64,000 bases of DNA from NCBI RefSeq assembly GCF_024586455.1, contig NC_065922.1, positions 14,318,089 through 14,382,088 of the forward strand, read 5' to 3'. A model generated the notes under the pieces. The model saw only the letters and a list, made by a program, of their open reading frames with translations. It made no database searches and was not told the DNA's origin. Shown here in pieces: positions 24,001-39,000 of this stretch (position 1 is its first letter; each line of letters opens with the position of its first letter). Source of the stretch: Bactrocera neohumeralis. Taxonomy: Eukaryota; Arthropoda; Insecta; Diptera; Tephritidae. A program made the translations under genes and the position numbers.

Positions 24001-27000
24001 TTCGAAAGAGATATTTATGATTCAGATTCCTTTGCTTACTACGATCAATTTTTGTAAACAAACTTTGAAAAACAAGCCGATTGGCGGTCGACATGAGTAA
24101 CCCTCGTACTCAAGTACGAAAATAACTCACGGTAGCAATCCGTATGAGCGTCGTCCATACGTAGAATTGATAAAATAGTGCAATAAATTTTTAAAAATTA
24201 ATCTCGGCGATAAATTCATTTACAAACAGACACCTGTATCCACGAATGTATATAATATTGGATGCATGTAACATACTGTATAGACAAAAATACCGTGACA
24301 TGTTTATACCTGCTACTGGAATTTACTATCTTCTAACTAGACGCGATACATAAAGAAACGTGGTTATCTTTGGAACCAGACATGGGCGTCCGACCGTTAT
24401 AGTTTAGATGTTAGAGGAAATGTGATCCTTTTATTTTTAAAAATATGAGGAAGAATGTGATAATACAAATTTTTAGGATTTAACTCTCTTAACGAATAAA
24501 TCCGAACAAGATTGAGTGATATAGTGGAAATAAGACTTCCGGTTCTGTTAAAAAGTTCTTTACGTGCAAAGATATCGATCCAACTGTCTTAAAGAGAGTT
24601 GAAATTTTTTTCGTAGGAACTCATTAAACAAGCCAGTGACTCATTTTAAGACGACACACAGCTCTACGACGTCACAACGAGTGCGAAAACTATTCTAAGT
24701 ATTCGGCAATGATAAAGAAAAGCCTTAATCCCACGCTAATAAATAGAAAAACGCGATGGAATAACACTTCTTCAACAAATCGCGGCGTATCAGTCAAAGC
24801 CTAATCTATAGCCGTAGCCGATTAGAGTGAGGAACATTTAGCCATCAAGGCCCCTCTTGCAGATATTTATTGGTAAGCCACGCATGTCATATATAAGTCA
24901 GTTAATGTACATACATTTATACAAAAAAGTTCAATGGTTCTTAGGATTTTGACGCTCGATAAGGTATACAAAACGTCTGCGTTTATTGTGAGAGCTCATT
25001 TCGAAGTGAAAACAACATGAAACAAGTCGCTACTTTTAACTGCGCACGACTGATATTTATGGTCGTTGTTTGTTTGACTCACGGCGAGGTTCAAGGACAA
25101 TATGGACAAGTGGCAGGCGCGTGGAATATTACCTACCAGGATGGTGGCAACGAGCAACAGCTAACTATTTCGAATGACATACAGTACGTAAATTTAGTAA
25201 TACTCAATGTGGATCTAACTTCTGGAGCAGACTTTTATTTCGAAGTCCACGCTGGCGATCCGAAATTGGCGTTAATCGAAAAACGCATTGAACGAAGTGA
25301 GTTAACGGGTACGCCAGCTTCATGGCAGGGCCCTGTGCCGGTACAAACACGTCACTTCGGCTTTACAAGCATTTATGTGACACTAAACACAAGTGACGGC
25401 GCCAACGCGGAACGTTCGCCCGGCGACCTAACGCTTATCATAGCGCGCAAAGACCGTTTGGATGAGAAAATTTTCGCTTATACCGCCTCGGCGCTCTTGT
25501 TGTTGATGTTTCTGAATTTGGGCGGCGTGTTGGATTTGGAACGTTTAAAGGCGATTATGTTGCGACCGATTGCTGTGACCATCGGCTTTTGTACCAGTTA
25601 TATTTTAATGCCACTGCTGGCTATTGCGATCGGCTACTGTTTCCTGGCCAAACATCAAGAGCTGCATTTGGCGCTTTTCTTCACAGCACTGTCGCCCAGC
25701 GGCGGTTTGGCGAATATTTGTGCGATTTTCCTCAAAGGCAATGTGAATCTCTCGATTGCCACCACAACGATCAACAGTCTTATGTCGCTGGCGATGTTCC
25801 CGCTGTGGATACTTATTCTGGTGCGAACAATCTTCACAAACACCGAGCTGGATGTGCCGTTTTTGGATCTCGCCGTCAGCGCTTTAGCATTGGTCTGCGC
25901 CATCGCTTTGGGTATGCTGTCGCGCGTTTTCTTACCGAAGACAACAGCGTATATTTTCCGATTCCTCAAACCGTTCTGTGCGTGCGTCAGTTTGGGTCTG
26001 ATTGCCATGACGGTGGGCATAAATGCGTTTGCGTTCAAAGAACTAACCGGAATGGTAAGCATACAATTAGAGACTTCATTAAATTATTTGGCGTCTAATA
26101 AGTTGACTTATTTTTGCAGATTTACTTAGCGGCTCTCTTTTTGCCCATCTGTGGTTATTTTCTCTCGTATGGCATTTCAAAGCTGCTGCGCTGTTCCGCA
26201 GCAGACGCGTTGACGATCTCCGTCGAGACGAGTGTCCTTAATATGACCGTGCCCATTATGTTGCTGCAACATTGCTTCGACGAAGTGAGAGCCGACATGA
26301 CGCTTATCGTGCCAATTACGGCTGCTCTCAATTCTTTGGCAATGATGATTGCCATTTATACCGTACGTCGAATATTCGGTTGGAATAAGAACCTTGATGG
26401 TGACGCTTTTGCGTCGAAGGTGGAGCTCATAAGTTTCGACGAACATATTAAGGAGGAAATCATAGTTTCGCATATATCATATCAAAATGAGAAAATCGCA
26501 TTATAACAGTAGAAAAAGTTAGATCATATATTTTTTAGAATCTTATCAAATCAAATCAATTTACGCACCGAAATTTTTATTTATACAAACGAAGCTTGCG
26601 ATAACTTGCGAGCTCAAAATTTACGATTGGATTTCCGTTCGGTATAAAACAATCGACTCACCCTAATGAACGGCAATTCAACGCAACCAATGTCGAGATT
26701 TTTATCAAACTTGTCTGAGTTGAAACGACGTAAAAGAGACCCAGACAGTTTGAGGCAATATTTATAAGATTAAATTAACATAGATACGAGTTATTTAATT
26801 ATAGCTATTAATTGGTATAGAATTTAAGTATCGATAATCGATTTTTATACGCAAAAACTCTTAAATAGTGAAAACGATTAAAACAAAACAAAAATAATAA
26901 AAAAATTAAACATATTTTTTATAAACATTTTGAGTGCCATACATATGTATAAGGTTGTCAAATATCTCCCGCTTTTTTGCTCTTTATTCAATGCTTTATA

Positions 27001-30000
27001 AAAAGTGTGACAGTGATCGGATTTAGTTCAAATATGTGCCGTTTCGTTCGATAATCTGTTTCCATCTAGACGACAACTTCATAATACCCCCTTGTAGAAG
27101 CCCCCCTCCTAATTTGCGAAGAACTCGAACAGCCACTTTTCACAAGCCTCTTTTGAGTTCAACTTTACACCAACAAGGCCGTTTGCCATGGACAGGAACA
27201 GGTGGTAGTCACTTGGCGCTATGTCCGGGCTATATGGTGGATGCGATAAAACTTCCCATCCGAGCTCTCGTAGCTTCTGACGAGTTATCAACGAAGTGTG
27301 TGGTCTGACGTTGTCCTGGTGGAATACTACACCCTGCCTGTTGGCCAATTCTGGACGCTTCTGGTCGATCGCCTGCTTCAAGCGGTCTAGTTGTTCGCAG
27401 TAGAGGATAGAATTGAGTGTCTGGGCATATGGGAGCAGCTAATAGTGAATGATTCCTTTCCAATCCCACCAAACACACAGAAAAACCTTCCTGGCTGTCA
27501 ATCCCGGCTTGGCCTCTGTGTGGGACGATTCACCGGCCTTCGACCACAACCGTTTTCACTTGATACTATCGTATGTGATCCATTTTTCGTCGCCAGTCGG
27601 CATCCGCTTCAAAAATGGGTTGAGTTCGTTCCGTTTCAGCGGCATATCGCAGGCGTTGATTCGGTCCAGAAGGTCTTTTTGCATCAAATCATGCGGCACC
27701 CAAACATCAAGCTTTTTTGTGTATCTAGCCTTCTGCAGATGGTTTAAAATGGTTTGGTGACTAACTCCCATCTTCTGGGCGATGTCACGAAATGCCACAT
27801 CCCGGTCTAACTCGATGTTTACCATGATTTCATCGGTATTCGTCGTCGCAGGTCTTCCGCCGGCTGGCTTATCCATGGTGTCATTTTCATCCGCTCTGAA
27901 CCATCGAAACTATTCCTCCACAGTTCGAAGTGATAGAGTACCATCCTCCAAAACACCACCAAACGCAATATCCAAACTAATCATGCATAGCGTCATTTTG
28001 TAGGTTATGTCAAGACCTTTCAAAGATGTATAGTATTAATATATATTCGCGAAATTCAAAAGAAAAAAGGCGGAGTGAGGGAGATATTTGACAACCTAAT
28101 ATATATAGTAATTTGGAGAATATCGACTATAAGTTTGATAAGTTTATTAAAAATTAATTCTCCCCATAGCTATTTCAACAATAACTACCAACAGATTAAA
28201 TTTGCTCCGGACTGACAGAAAAAACACTATTTTCCCAAATTTTATTACAAATATTTATTACAGCATTCAATATATTCTCCAGAGCTAACCAGTGTCTGAT
28301 TCAATTTTCCATGCACTTGCTAGAACCCTCGGCTGGGATGGCCTTCAGTGTTTTCAGGGAATTTTGTTTATTTTCGGCTTCGGCTCAAATTTGAAGCACC
28401 ATTCGCTGGATTGTTGTACAGTTTCGACGTCATAGTGATGATGCGTTTGATGAATGCAGAGTCCTCAGCTATGTCGTCAATCATCTCTTTTGTGACCTCT
28501 ATTCGAAGTTTTTTCAGGTATTCAGTTTTTTGATACGAATCTAACATTGACATTGTGTTTAGTCGATACATAAGAGATATTGAGATCCTCGGCTATCCCT
28601 CTGATGCTAACACGACGATTTTTAAGAACCTTTCTTGAACTTTTTCGATGTTATGATCATTAAATTCGTTGGATGGACAACTCGCAAGAGGGAAGATCTC
28701 GGTAGTTCACGACTTTCTCTAATACTTTCCGCCATTCAAATACTTGTGTTCGTGATAAAGTGAGCTTCACAAAACACTTCTTCAATGTTAGTGTAGACGT
28801 GATTCCATAGGAAACATAAGTTTCCAGCAAACTTATTGTTAAATTTTTTTCTTTGGTAAAAATCGTTTGGAGTTCAAACTTCAAACGATAACCAATTTAT
28901 GGATTCAGTTTGTCGGCGCCGTTTGAATGCACTAGTCCGAGGCAATTTTAATCATGTAAAAGTAATCATCCACCAACTCATAACTAATCTATTGGGGGTT
29001 TCGCGAAGGTTTCAGTTAGAAAATCGGAGGGAAAACAGAGATTTAAAATAGCTAAAATCCCCTATTGGCATATTGACCTACTTTTATTAAAATTATTTAT
29101 TGGTGTACGGATTTCTTATCACGAGTTATCTAATTGAAAGTAAAATAAGGTGAAGAAGTTGCGTTAAGCTGTGATGTTATTTTTGTTCAGTATTGTGTGG
29201 AATTTCATCATTGAAAGACTCACGCCTAAACAACGTTTACAAATAGTTCAACTTTATTACGAAAATTCGGTGCCGTTTGGACTTGGCGTAGGAATGACTT
29301 AACGCATTTTGCGTCGATACCTTAAATTGAAAGAGTACAAAATACAGCTTGTGCAAAAACAGAAGCCGCTCGACCTTCCCTCTTGAGAAGTTAAAAGAAG
29401 TCCCGACAATTTCGAGCCAAATTTTGTTCAGCGATGAGGCCCATTTCTTGGCTCAATGGGTATGTAAACAAGCAAAATTGCCGCATTTGGGACGAAGAGC
29501 AACCTGAAGAGATTCAAGAGCTGCCATTTCATCCAGAAAAAACAACGGTTTGGTGTGGGTATGTGGGCCGGTGGTCCATATTTCTTCAAAAATGATACCG
29601 ATGAGAACGTAATCGGCAATGGCGACTGTTATCGCGCCATGATAAACGACGGTGCCTCTTCCCACACATCGCATCAATCAATGGATTTATTGATAGAACA
29701 CTTCGGTGAGCACATAACTTCACGTTTTGGGTCGGTCGATTGGTTGTCAAGATCGTGTGATATCGCACCGTTAGACTTTTTCCCGTGGGGATATGTAAAG
29801 TCTAAAGTCTATGCGCACAATCTCACCTCGATTCAGGCCTTGCAACAAAACATCACGCGTGTCATTCACCAGTTAGCAGTCGAAATGCTCGAATATCATT
29901 GAAAATTGGACTCAACGGATACACCATCTGAGACGTAGCCGCGGCCAACTTTTGAAAGAAATAACCTTCAAAAAATAAATAAAATGTTCTTTCGAATGAT

Positions 30001-33000
30001 AATACACATTCTTCATTAAATTTGAAGTTTTTGTGTTTTTTCTTTAAAAAAGTAGGAAACCTCGAAATGGATCACTCTTTATAATGGGTTGTCAAAAAAG
30101 TCTTGCGGTATTTTTATTGATTTTTTTTTATTGAAATTGAAATGAATTTTTGATGACTCATGCCCAGCTCTTGACCGATGCTACGGCTGCTACTATGCCG
30201 GTCTCTTTCGACCAATTCAGCGATTTTATCGCAATTTTCGACGACAGGCCTTCCGGAGCGTGGTGCATCTTCGACCACCTCTACACCAGAACGGAAACGT
30301 TGAAACCATCGTTGTGCGGTGGAAATGGAAATTGTATCGGGTTCATAAACTGCACAAATTTTATTGTCGGCTTGAGATGCATTTTTGCCTTAATCGTAGT
30401 AGTACTGTAAAATATTCTCTTTATTTTGCTCCATGTTTGCGACGCTATAACTCACGAACTTAAAAGAAACGACAATCAATCAAACACGTGTTAGCGCGTG
30501 AAATGAGCTTTCCAAAAAGGTATAGCATGACCCGATGCGACGCGAACGCGCGGACGAACTACGCGCTTTCAGCGTCAACTAGCGAAAATACCGCAAGACT
30601 TTTTTGACAACCTATTATACAAACTACGGATCAATATTTATATCTGGCAAAGGAGAGTAACACTATAGGTGAACAATTTTCACCACAAATATACCAGGAG
30701 GCTAATTTTTAGTGACTAGTTTGCTGTAATGGTTGTTGTTATATATTATAAAGAATTTAGTGCATTAGAGCTAAGTGCTATCCCTCGTACAAATTACATA
30801 AAGCCAGCATATTGTAGTAACAATAATAAAGTAATTAAGATCTAAAACATGTGTTTTCAGTAGAAATGTTAAAAAGAGGTGTGATCATGTTCGCACAACC
30901 AGTATAAATGCTAAGTTAGAAAATATTTGTTACAAATTTACATTAGTGACAATGAAAACAATACAGTAATTACCGCTTAATTGATCTTACTGATTCTAAG
31001 TTCTTAATAGCTTATTGGCGGTTTTCGCTTCATCAAAGCTTGAAAAAATGCGAATCGAACGTGCAAATGGTATAAATCATAGAGGAGAGAGATAGAGAGA
31101 AAAACATCTTTGTTGTACAACTGAGATATATAGTACATATCCTCTCTTGCATTTATTTTAACTGAATCACAACAGAGCAGAGCTCAAAGTCATCGAATAT
31201 AGGAGGGACAACTGTATTGTTGCTATAAAATTGTGAGAAATGGCGAATCGAACTGTTCTACACATTATCGTATATTTTTGTAATATTAATTTATAATATT
31301 ACACCACTCTCACCACATTAAAAAGGTAAACAAAAAATTATAGAATTAATAAATTAACATTTTAGCACTGTGAACGATATTTTAGTTTTTTTGTTTAATC
31401 ATTAAATTTACATAAACTTGAGAGCATTTATATTAGAAATATTTATTTAACTGTTAATAGCTTGCACAACTTTTCATATACTAGTTAGTTGGTGCTTTCT
31501 GTGCATTAGTTCCGTGAATTGAGAGCATATGTGTATGCAAATGAGAAAAACTAAAGGAAATGCATTTAAAGTAATTATAAAAATTTTCTACGAAACAAAT
31601 TAACATTCATAAAGGTATGTAATTACTATTTGTTTACATTTCTCGCTTCTAAAATGAGTTTCAAAATACAAGGGTGGCCTGCCATATTATTGTTCATGGG
31701 AACTTTAGCGTTATTAGGTGAGAAGTTTAATATTTGTATTAGCTGATCAAATTTGACCCGGACTGGTCTAGTTACAAGCAGAATCAATGAAAAATTATTT
31801 TGTCTTTGACAGCTGTTTATTTACGATGCAAAAAGTTTGCCTGGCGATTTTTACCTTAAAAATAATGTAACAAGTTGGCTTAAAATGTTGTGTTGCTAAT
31901 GAAACCACGGCGACAGATTCGTTGAAAATGTTGAATAAATGTTTTGGGGAATCTCCTTTAGCATGAAGACAAGTATTTGAGGAACAAAAGCATTCAGTGA
32001 AGGTCAAGAAGTTAGCCATCAAAAACTTGCCTGATGCGTGTCGGCCAACAGCCTTACTTAATGTTGATAACATTGAAAAATTTGAAAAACAGAGCTTTAA
32101 AAGCGTCGTGTTGGCTTGAGAGAGATATCAGAGGATCTTAATACCAGTTATTGATCGATTCATCAAATTTGGTTTATGTAAATGCCAGACTCGGACTAAA
32201 AGATCTGAGTCTTTTGAAAGACGATGTCGAAGATACATATGTAGGTCTACGAATATTTCGTCGAAACTGCCCAAAAATCTAGCATTATTCCAAAAATGAG
32301 CAAAAATCCAAAAGTCATCCTAGCCGTAGCAGTACAAGTGTATAGAGAATTAGTTTAAGCTTTGGGCTGCTGATATTGGCTCAAGAGTTTATTTGGAAGC
32401 AGATAATAAAGAGTTGTATTTTGAAATCCATAAAATATAAATATTCTCAGTCCGGGTCAAATTTGCAAAATGCACTCAGAAACACTTTGAAGCGACTTCA
32501 AAACGATTTTCGGCAAATTTAAAACACATTAAAGCATTTTTGTTAGGTTCCTTAATCTTTATATATCGATGTGTCTTGAACATCTGTATGAAGGAACTTT
32601 AGAAAACAATAAAACTTTAAAATATGAGTATTAATTTTTTCATAGTTAGTCCAAAAATGTAAATTGCTACCCTCGCACATAGTACTCACATGCATATTAA
32701 TGAGGGATACGATAAAAGTTCGATACTTATTGCTTGGAAATTACTTCATTAACTGCTTTAGAAAGCAAATGGTAGAAGGAAATATTATTCAACTGAAAAA
32801 TGTGAAATAAAAACAAGAAAAACGTTAACTTTAACGAAGCTCTAATGCCCTTCACAAGTACCGAAGGTATTAACAAGAACTACATTTTGATCATTCAGTT
32901 TGGCATGCAACAGCATGGCAAGAATTTCCTCGAAGATTGCATTATTGCCGTAGACAATAACCCGTCTCGAATTTCGTGAAGACGAACATGGCTAAATCGA

Positions 33001-36000
33001 CTTAGCTCGTCTTTTATCGTATTTATAGGTCCCCCACGTTTCCTGCTGGCAAACTCAATATACCCGGTTTAGGGTACAATTATGGAAACACAGTTATTGC
33101 CTGAACTTAAACCTTGTCAACGTTTTTTTTTTATACTCATAAAATCTCTTTCGTGCGTCCCTCCTCTAATACATGTTTTAGTTGTGTGACGTAAAATGCA
33201 TTTCGTTTAGATTTCAAACATTCCCAGAAAGAAATGAATTTTAATTTATTGAACTGCTCCCGCACCCTTTCAAAAGCTTTTGCTCTATAAAAACAAACAT
33301 GTGTCTATTTGCACTTCAATTCAACGGTGTAAAAATATATAACAAGCTTGTCAAAAACAAGTAAGGAAGGGCTAAGTTCGGGTGTCACCGAACATTTTAT
33401 ACTCTCGCATGATAAAGTGATAATCGAGATTTCATTATACGTCATTTACATATATTTTAAATACCGTATTAGTGTAAAGTTTTATTCCGCTATCATCATT
33501 GGTTCCTAATGTATACATGTATAATGTATATTATACAGAGAAGACATCAGATGGAATTCAAAATAGCGTTATATTGGAAGAAGGCGTGGTTGTCAACCGA
33601 TTTCACCCATATTTTGTACATGTCATCAGGGTGTTAAGAAAATATTATATACCGAATTTCATTGAAATCGGTCTAGTAGTTCCTGAGATATGGTTTTTGG
33701 TCCATAAGTGGGCAAGCTTTCTTCTGCCATTTCTTCCGTAAAATTTAGTGTTTCTGACGTTTTTTGTTAGTCGGTTAACGCACTTTTGGTGTTTTTCAAC
33801 ATAACCTTTGTATGGGAGGTGGGCGTGGTTATTATCCGATTTCTTAAATTTTTGAACTGTATATGGAAATGCCTGAAGGAAACGACTCTATAGAGTTTGG
33901 TTGACATAGCTATAGTAGTTTCTGAGATATGTAAAAAAAACTTAGTAGGGGGCGGGGCCACGCGCACTTTTCCAAAAAAATTACGTCCAAATATGCCCCT
34001 CCCTAATGCGATCCTTTGTGCCAAATTTCACTTTAATATCTTTATTTATATCTTAGTTATAACACTTTATACGTTTTCGGTTTTCGCCATTTTGTGGGCG
34101 TGGCAGTGGGCCTTATGGAGCCAAGAAATACGTGTACCAAGTTTCTTCATGATATCTCAATTTTTACTCAAGTTACAGCTTGCACGGACGGACGGACTCG
34201 TCACCCTGATCACTTTGGTATATATAACGCTATATCTGACTCTTTTAGTTTTAGGACTTACAAACAACCGTTATGTGAACAAAACTATAATACTCTCGTT
34301 AGCAACTTTGTTGCGAGAGTATAAAAATGGCGAGCTTTTCTTTTATTATCAGCTGGTGCATAAACTTGATTAATTTATAAAATAGCTAGTTCGGCTTATC
34401 TACGAGGTGCACATGGGACATATGTAAGTATGCAATAAATGTGCCACTTAGGAAAGTTAGAGCTATAGCTCTACTTTTAGTGATACAAAAACTAAAAGCA
34501 AGGGATTGTATTATGAATTCTTATAAATTGTATCAGGCCGCTGGAAAAGTAGGAGTCGTTTTAGGTTAGGTTAATCTGGTAGATCCATAAGCCACGCATA
34601 GAACAGTTTGGTTGGTTGCGATATCAGATGGAGTTTAGTTGCTAAGGCCAAGAGGAGTAGTCATGGTTTAGGTTGCCTGCGCTTGACACGAATTTTAACA
34701 GACTCTGCGGCCTCACTATAGATACCTTCTCCAGTGTATCATACTGTGAGGATCTCAGATGGAGTCGTTTTAGAGAAAAACATATTTTTTTGTCAAACTT
34801 CGAATTGATTAATTGTTTCAAAATAGGATTTAGTTTCGGTGACTAACCTAACATTGTTACTAAATTTTCTTACAGTTTCTTCTCTTGAGTTCTGAGGACA
34901 GGAAAACCCGCTGGGAAAAAGATTCGTATAATGCTGAAACAATTCAAAGGGTGATTCATGCAATTTTGTATCCCTTCTCATACAACAATTCGGTCGATAG
35001 TGAGACCCAGAGCCGCATCTACCTTAAGTAAACCTTGCGCATACCTAAATATACCTGAACAAGATGATTAACATCTTCAACTAATATTTTTACATAACTA
35101 TCCAAGCATATTTCCCGCACTTTTCAGTTGTTTTTTTCGGTTATAGCCTCTTTTAGACATCCAGTCAATGGTCTTTAGTGCTCATATGGTCTGTACGGCA
35201 TTTATGAAACCTGTTATTTATGGTTTTTTGCCGGCTGGGGCAGAGTTCAACCTTCAATTAATACGCGGCGACTTGGCAAATATGCTTGCAATTAGTAACG
35301 GAAAATCTCTAGTCTCTTTTTCGGGTCATTGACTATGTATATGTGTATAAGGCATACATTTCATATAATTCTAAGTGCGCACCAACTGGGCTAACTTTTA
35401 CCAGGTACATACATATATTATAAACAAAAATGTGATAAATTTTAATATTTATTTCTATTAAGCTTTCTTTACAAACACACACTCATCCAAGCACATGTGA
35501 GAAAATTAAGTTGAGCTTTACTTTATTGCAGATTTTATTAAAATAGAAAACTTACAGGTTTAATATACAGTTGCAAAAATGCACTGAGCGCGGCGGTGTC
35601 TGGTTCTGCACTCACGAGATACCGATCTACATTCAAATTATGCGAATTAAACGCATTTATAGTGTCAACAGTGGTAACGAAGTGATTTTCGTGCGTAAAA
35701 ATTGCGATAATTTTTTTCATTGATTTTTTTCGTAATGGATAAAATTGTGAAAATTATTGCATAACAAATAAACTTTAATATAAAAGATGAACAAAATAAG
35801 TCTAAATTTTTGATACAGCGCTGTCCAATAAAAAAGGGACACGTTGAAGTGAAGTAAAACAGAAAATTTAGTACTTTATTTGTGTTTTCGTTCTAAACTG
35901 AGAAAAAATTGTGGAAAATTAAGGATTCTTAAAGCTGATGTATTTTTAGATATTCCGTATGCGCAAATTTGACCCGGATAATATCAAACGATAATTTAAA

Positions 36001-39000
36001 TTTAATATTGGTGTTAAGTTTGATCTCCATATGTCAATTAGAGTGTAGTTGACAGCTGTTTATTTACGACGCGAAGAGTTTATCTGGCGATTTTTGTCAT
36101 GAAAAGAAAACTGTCTAACGAGTTTGCTGGCAATTTTGTGTTTTCAATGGAATCACGGCTACGGAATCGTTGAAAATGTTCCCGAAGCGCTTTGGAGAGT
36201 TTACTTTATGACGAACACAAGTACAGGCACAAAGCTCCGAGGCAAAACCGTTGGCAAGTTTGTATTGACTCAGCAAATATTTTGAAGACTATAGTAAAAC
36301 TTGTCTTAAAACCGTGAGTTGTAGTTTTTAACGAGTCCGGGTCAAATTTGATCATACGATACACTAAGTTACAAATGAATTATAATGCCGGAAAAGTGTT
36401 TTTTTTTTGTAAAGAAACAAGTGTTAAGATTTTGTGTTTTTAATGGAATCACGGCTACGGAAGTGTTGCAAATGTCGCAGCAGCTCTTTGGAGAGTTTAC
36501 TTTATGACGAACACAAGTCCTCGAGTGGTACAAAGCGCCGAGGCTTGTAAAGGGGTCGGTGGCAAGCTTGTATTGAGGGGATATTTGAAGAATCTAGTAA
36601 ATATTTGTCTTCAAAGACGTAAAATTGTAATTTTTTGTCAGTCCGGGTCAAATTTGATAAGATGATAGAATAAGTTACAAATGAATTACAAAGTTGGAAA
36701 AGTGTTTTTTTTTTAACCAAAGAAAAAAGGGTTAAGATTTTCGCCGTATAGGAGCATTTGACTAAACTTTGTGGTTTTTGAAGATAGTGCAATCACGTTT
36801 TGATAAGCTTCTATTGCTCTCTCAACGTTATTGAACTTATTTTTGCAACTAATAAGCAATAGTCATTTTAAAATTGTTTAAGAATGTTGTTTAGTGATAA
36901 GGCTAAGTAGACGAGATTATTTGATAAGCATTATCAATTAATTTAAACTAGTTGAGAGTGACAATGAAACCGTTAACATTAATAAAAGCCAAGAGCAAAG
37001 AGAACTAAAACTTTTTTTAAATTTTGATTCGGAGAGGAAAAAGAATTTTTTAGTTATAAACAAGAAAAAACATTAACTTCGCCTACACCGAAGCTTATAT
37101 ACCCTTCACAGGTGCAAATCTTTTAGCAAAATGCAATCAAACGCAAAAGTTTTCCATACAAGAACTTTTTTCCGATCGTTCAGTTTGTATGGCAGCTATA
37201 TGCTATAGTTAACCGATCTAAACAATTTCTTCGGAGATTACAGTGTGGCTTTAGAAAATATTCTATACCAAATTTCGTGAATATATCTTGTCAAATGCAA
37301 AAGTTTTCCATACAAGAACTTTTTTCCGATCGTTCAGTTTGTATGGCAGTTATATGCTATAGTTAACCGATCAAAACAATTTCTTCGGAGATTGCATTGT
37401 GGCTCTAAAAAATAATTTGTACGAAATTTCGTGAATATATCTTTTGTCAAATGCAAAAGTTTTCCATACAAGAACTTTTTTCCGATCGTTCAGTTTGTAT
37501 GGCAGCTATATGCTATAGTTAACCGATCTAAACAATTTCTTCGGAGATTACAGTGTTGCCCTAAAAAATAACCTGTGCCAACTTTTGTGAAGATATATTG
37601 TCAAATGTGAAAGCTTTCCATACAAGAACTTGATTCCGATCGTTCAGTTTGTATGACAGCTATATGTTATAGTGGTCCGATATCGGCAGTTCCGACAAAT
37701 GAGCAGCTTCCTGAAGAGAAAATGACGTTTGCAAAATTTAAAAACGATACCTTAAAAAAACAAGGGACTAGTTCTTATATATACAGACGGGCAGACAGAC
37801 AGTCGGACATGACTAAACCAACTCCGCTCAACATACTGATCATTTATATATATACTTTATAGGGTCTCCGACGCTTCCTTCTGGGTGTTACAATCTTCGT
37901 GGCAAACTTAATATACCCTGTTCAGGGTATAATTATTAATCACGAAAAATGTCGCAAATGTCTGAAACTATGGAAAACTGAAAATTTGTTTATCTGTTCG
38001 AAACAAAAATAAAAAAATTTTTCCTATCCAAAAAAAGTAACATACATATATATACATATATGTATATACAGACGGACGGACGGACGGAAGGACAGACAGA
38101 CAGACGGACATGGCTAAATCGACTCAGCTCAACATACTGATCATTTATATATATTCTTTATAGAGTCTCAGACGCTTCCTTCTGGGTGTTACAAACTTTG
38201 TGACAAACTTAATATACCCTGTTCAGGGTATAAAAATATATACATACATATATGTATTACTAAAAATTGAATATTTGATATCAAAACTGGCACTAAAATT
38301 TATAACACCTTATTTTCAGATCAAATTTGCAAAATCATGCTGATAAAAAACTGAACTCTAATATCCAGGAAAAATTCAAAACAGAGTGCTATAAATATTT
38401 GAATACAACCAAAGTGCGCGTATAACGGTAAATGTATCGGGTGATTTTTTAAGAGCTTGATAACTTTTTTTTAAAAAAAAACGCATAAAATTTGCAAAAT
38501 CTCATCGGTTCTTTATTTGAAACGTTAGATTGGTTCATGACATTTACTTTTTGAAGATAATTTCATTTAAATGTTGACCGCGGCTGCGTCTTAGGTGGTC
38601 CATTCGGAAAGTCCAATTTTGGGCAACTTTTTCGAGCATTTCGGCCGGAATAGCCCGAATTTCTTCGGAAATGTTGTCTTCCAAAGCTGGAATAGTTGCT
38701 GGCTTATTTCTGTAGACTTTAGACTTGACGTAGCCCCACAAAAAATAGTCTAAAGGCGTTAAATCGCATGATCTTGGTGGCCAACTTACGGGTCCATTTC
38801 TTGAGATGAATTGTTCTCCGAAGTTTTCCCTCAAAATGGCCATAGAATCGCGAGCTGTGTGGCATGTAGCGCCATCTTGTTGAAACCACATGTCAACCAA
38901 GTTCAGTTCTTCCATTTTTGGCAACAAAAAGTTTGTTAGCATCGAACGATAGCGATCGCCATTCACCGTAACGTTGCGTCCAACAGCATCTTTGAAAAAA

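Noticed and set aside
25589..26098. Second plus-strand frame of 169 codons
   Set aside because: Out-of-frame shadow of SLC10-like gene A.
31795..32073. 92-codon minus-strand frame
   Set aside because: The plus strand here reads as mariner helix-turn-helix debris, so the minus frame is a shadow.
33897..34373. 158-codon frame
   Set aside because: It lies inside a dispersed transposon with other non-coding copies in flies; hydrophobic stretch but no known domain.
37056..37940. CRISPR-like or clustered regulatory repeat
   Set aside because: Units are 155 bp without unique spacers, and the same block is dispersed in the window, so it is a transposon-type repeat.
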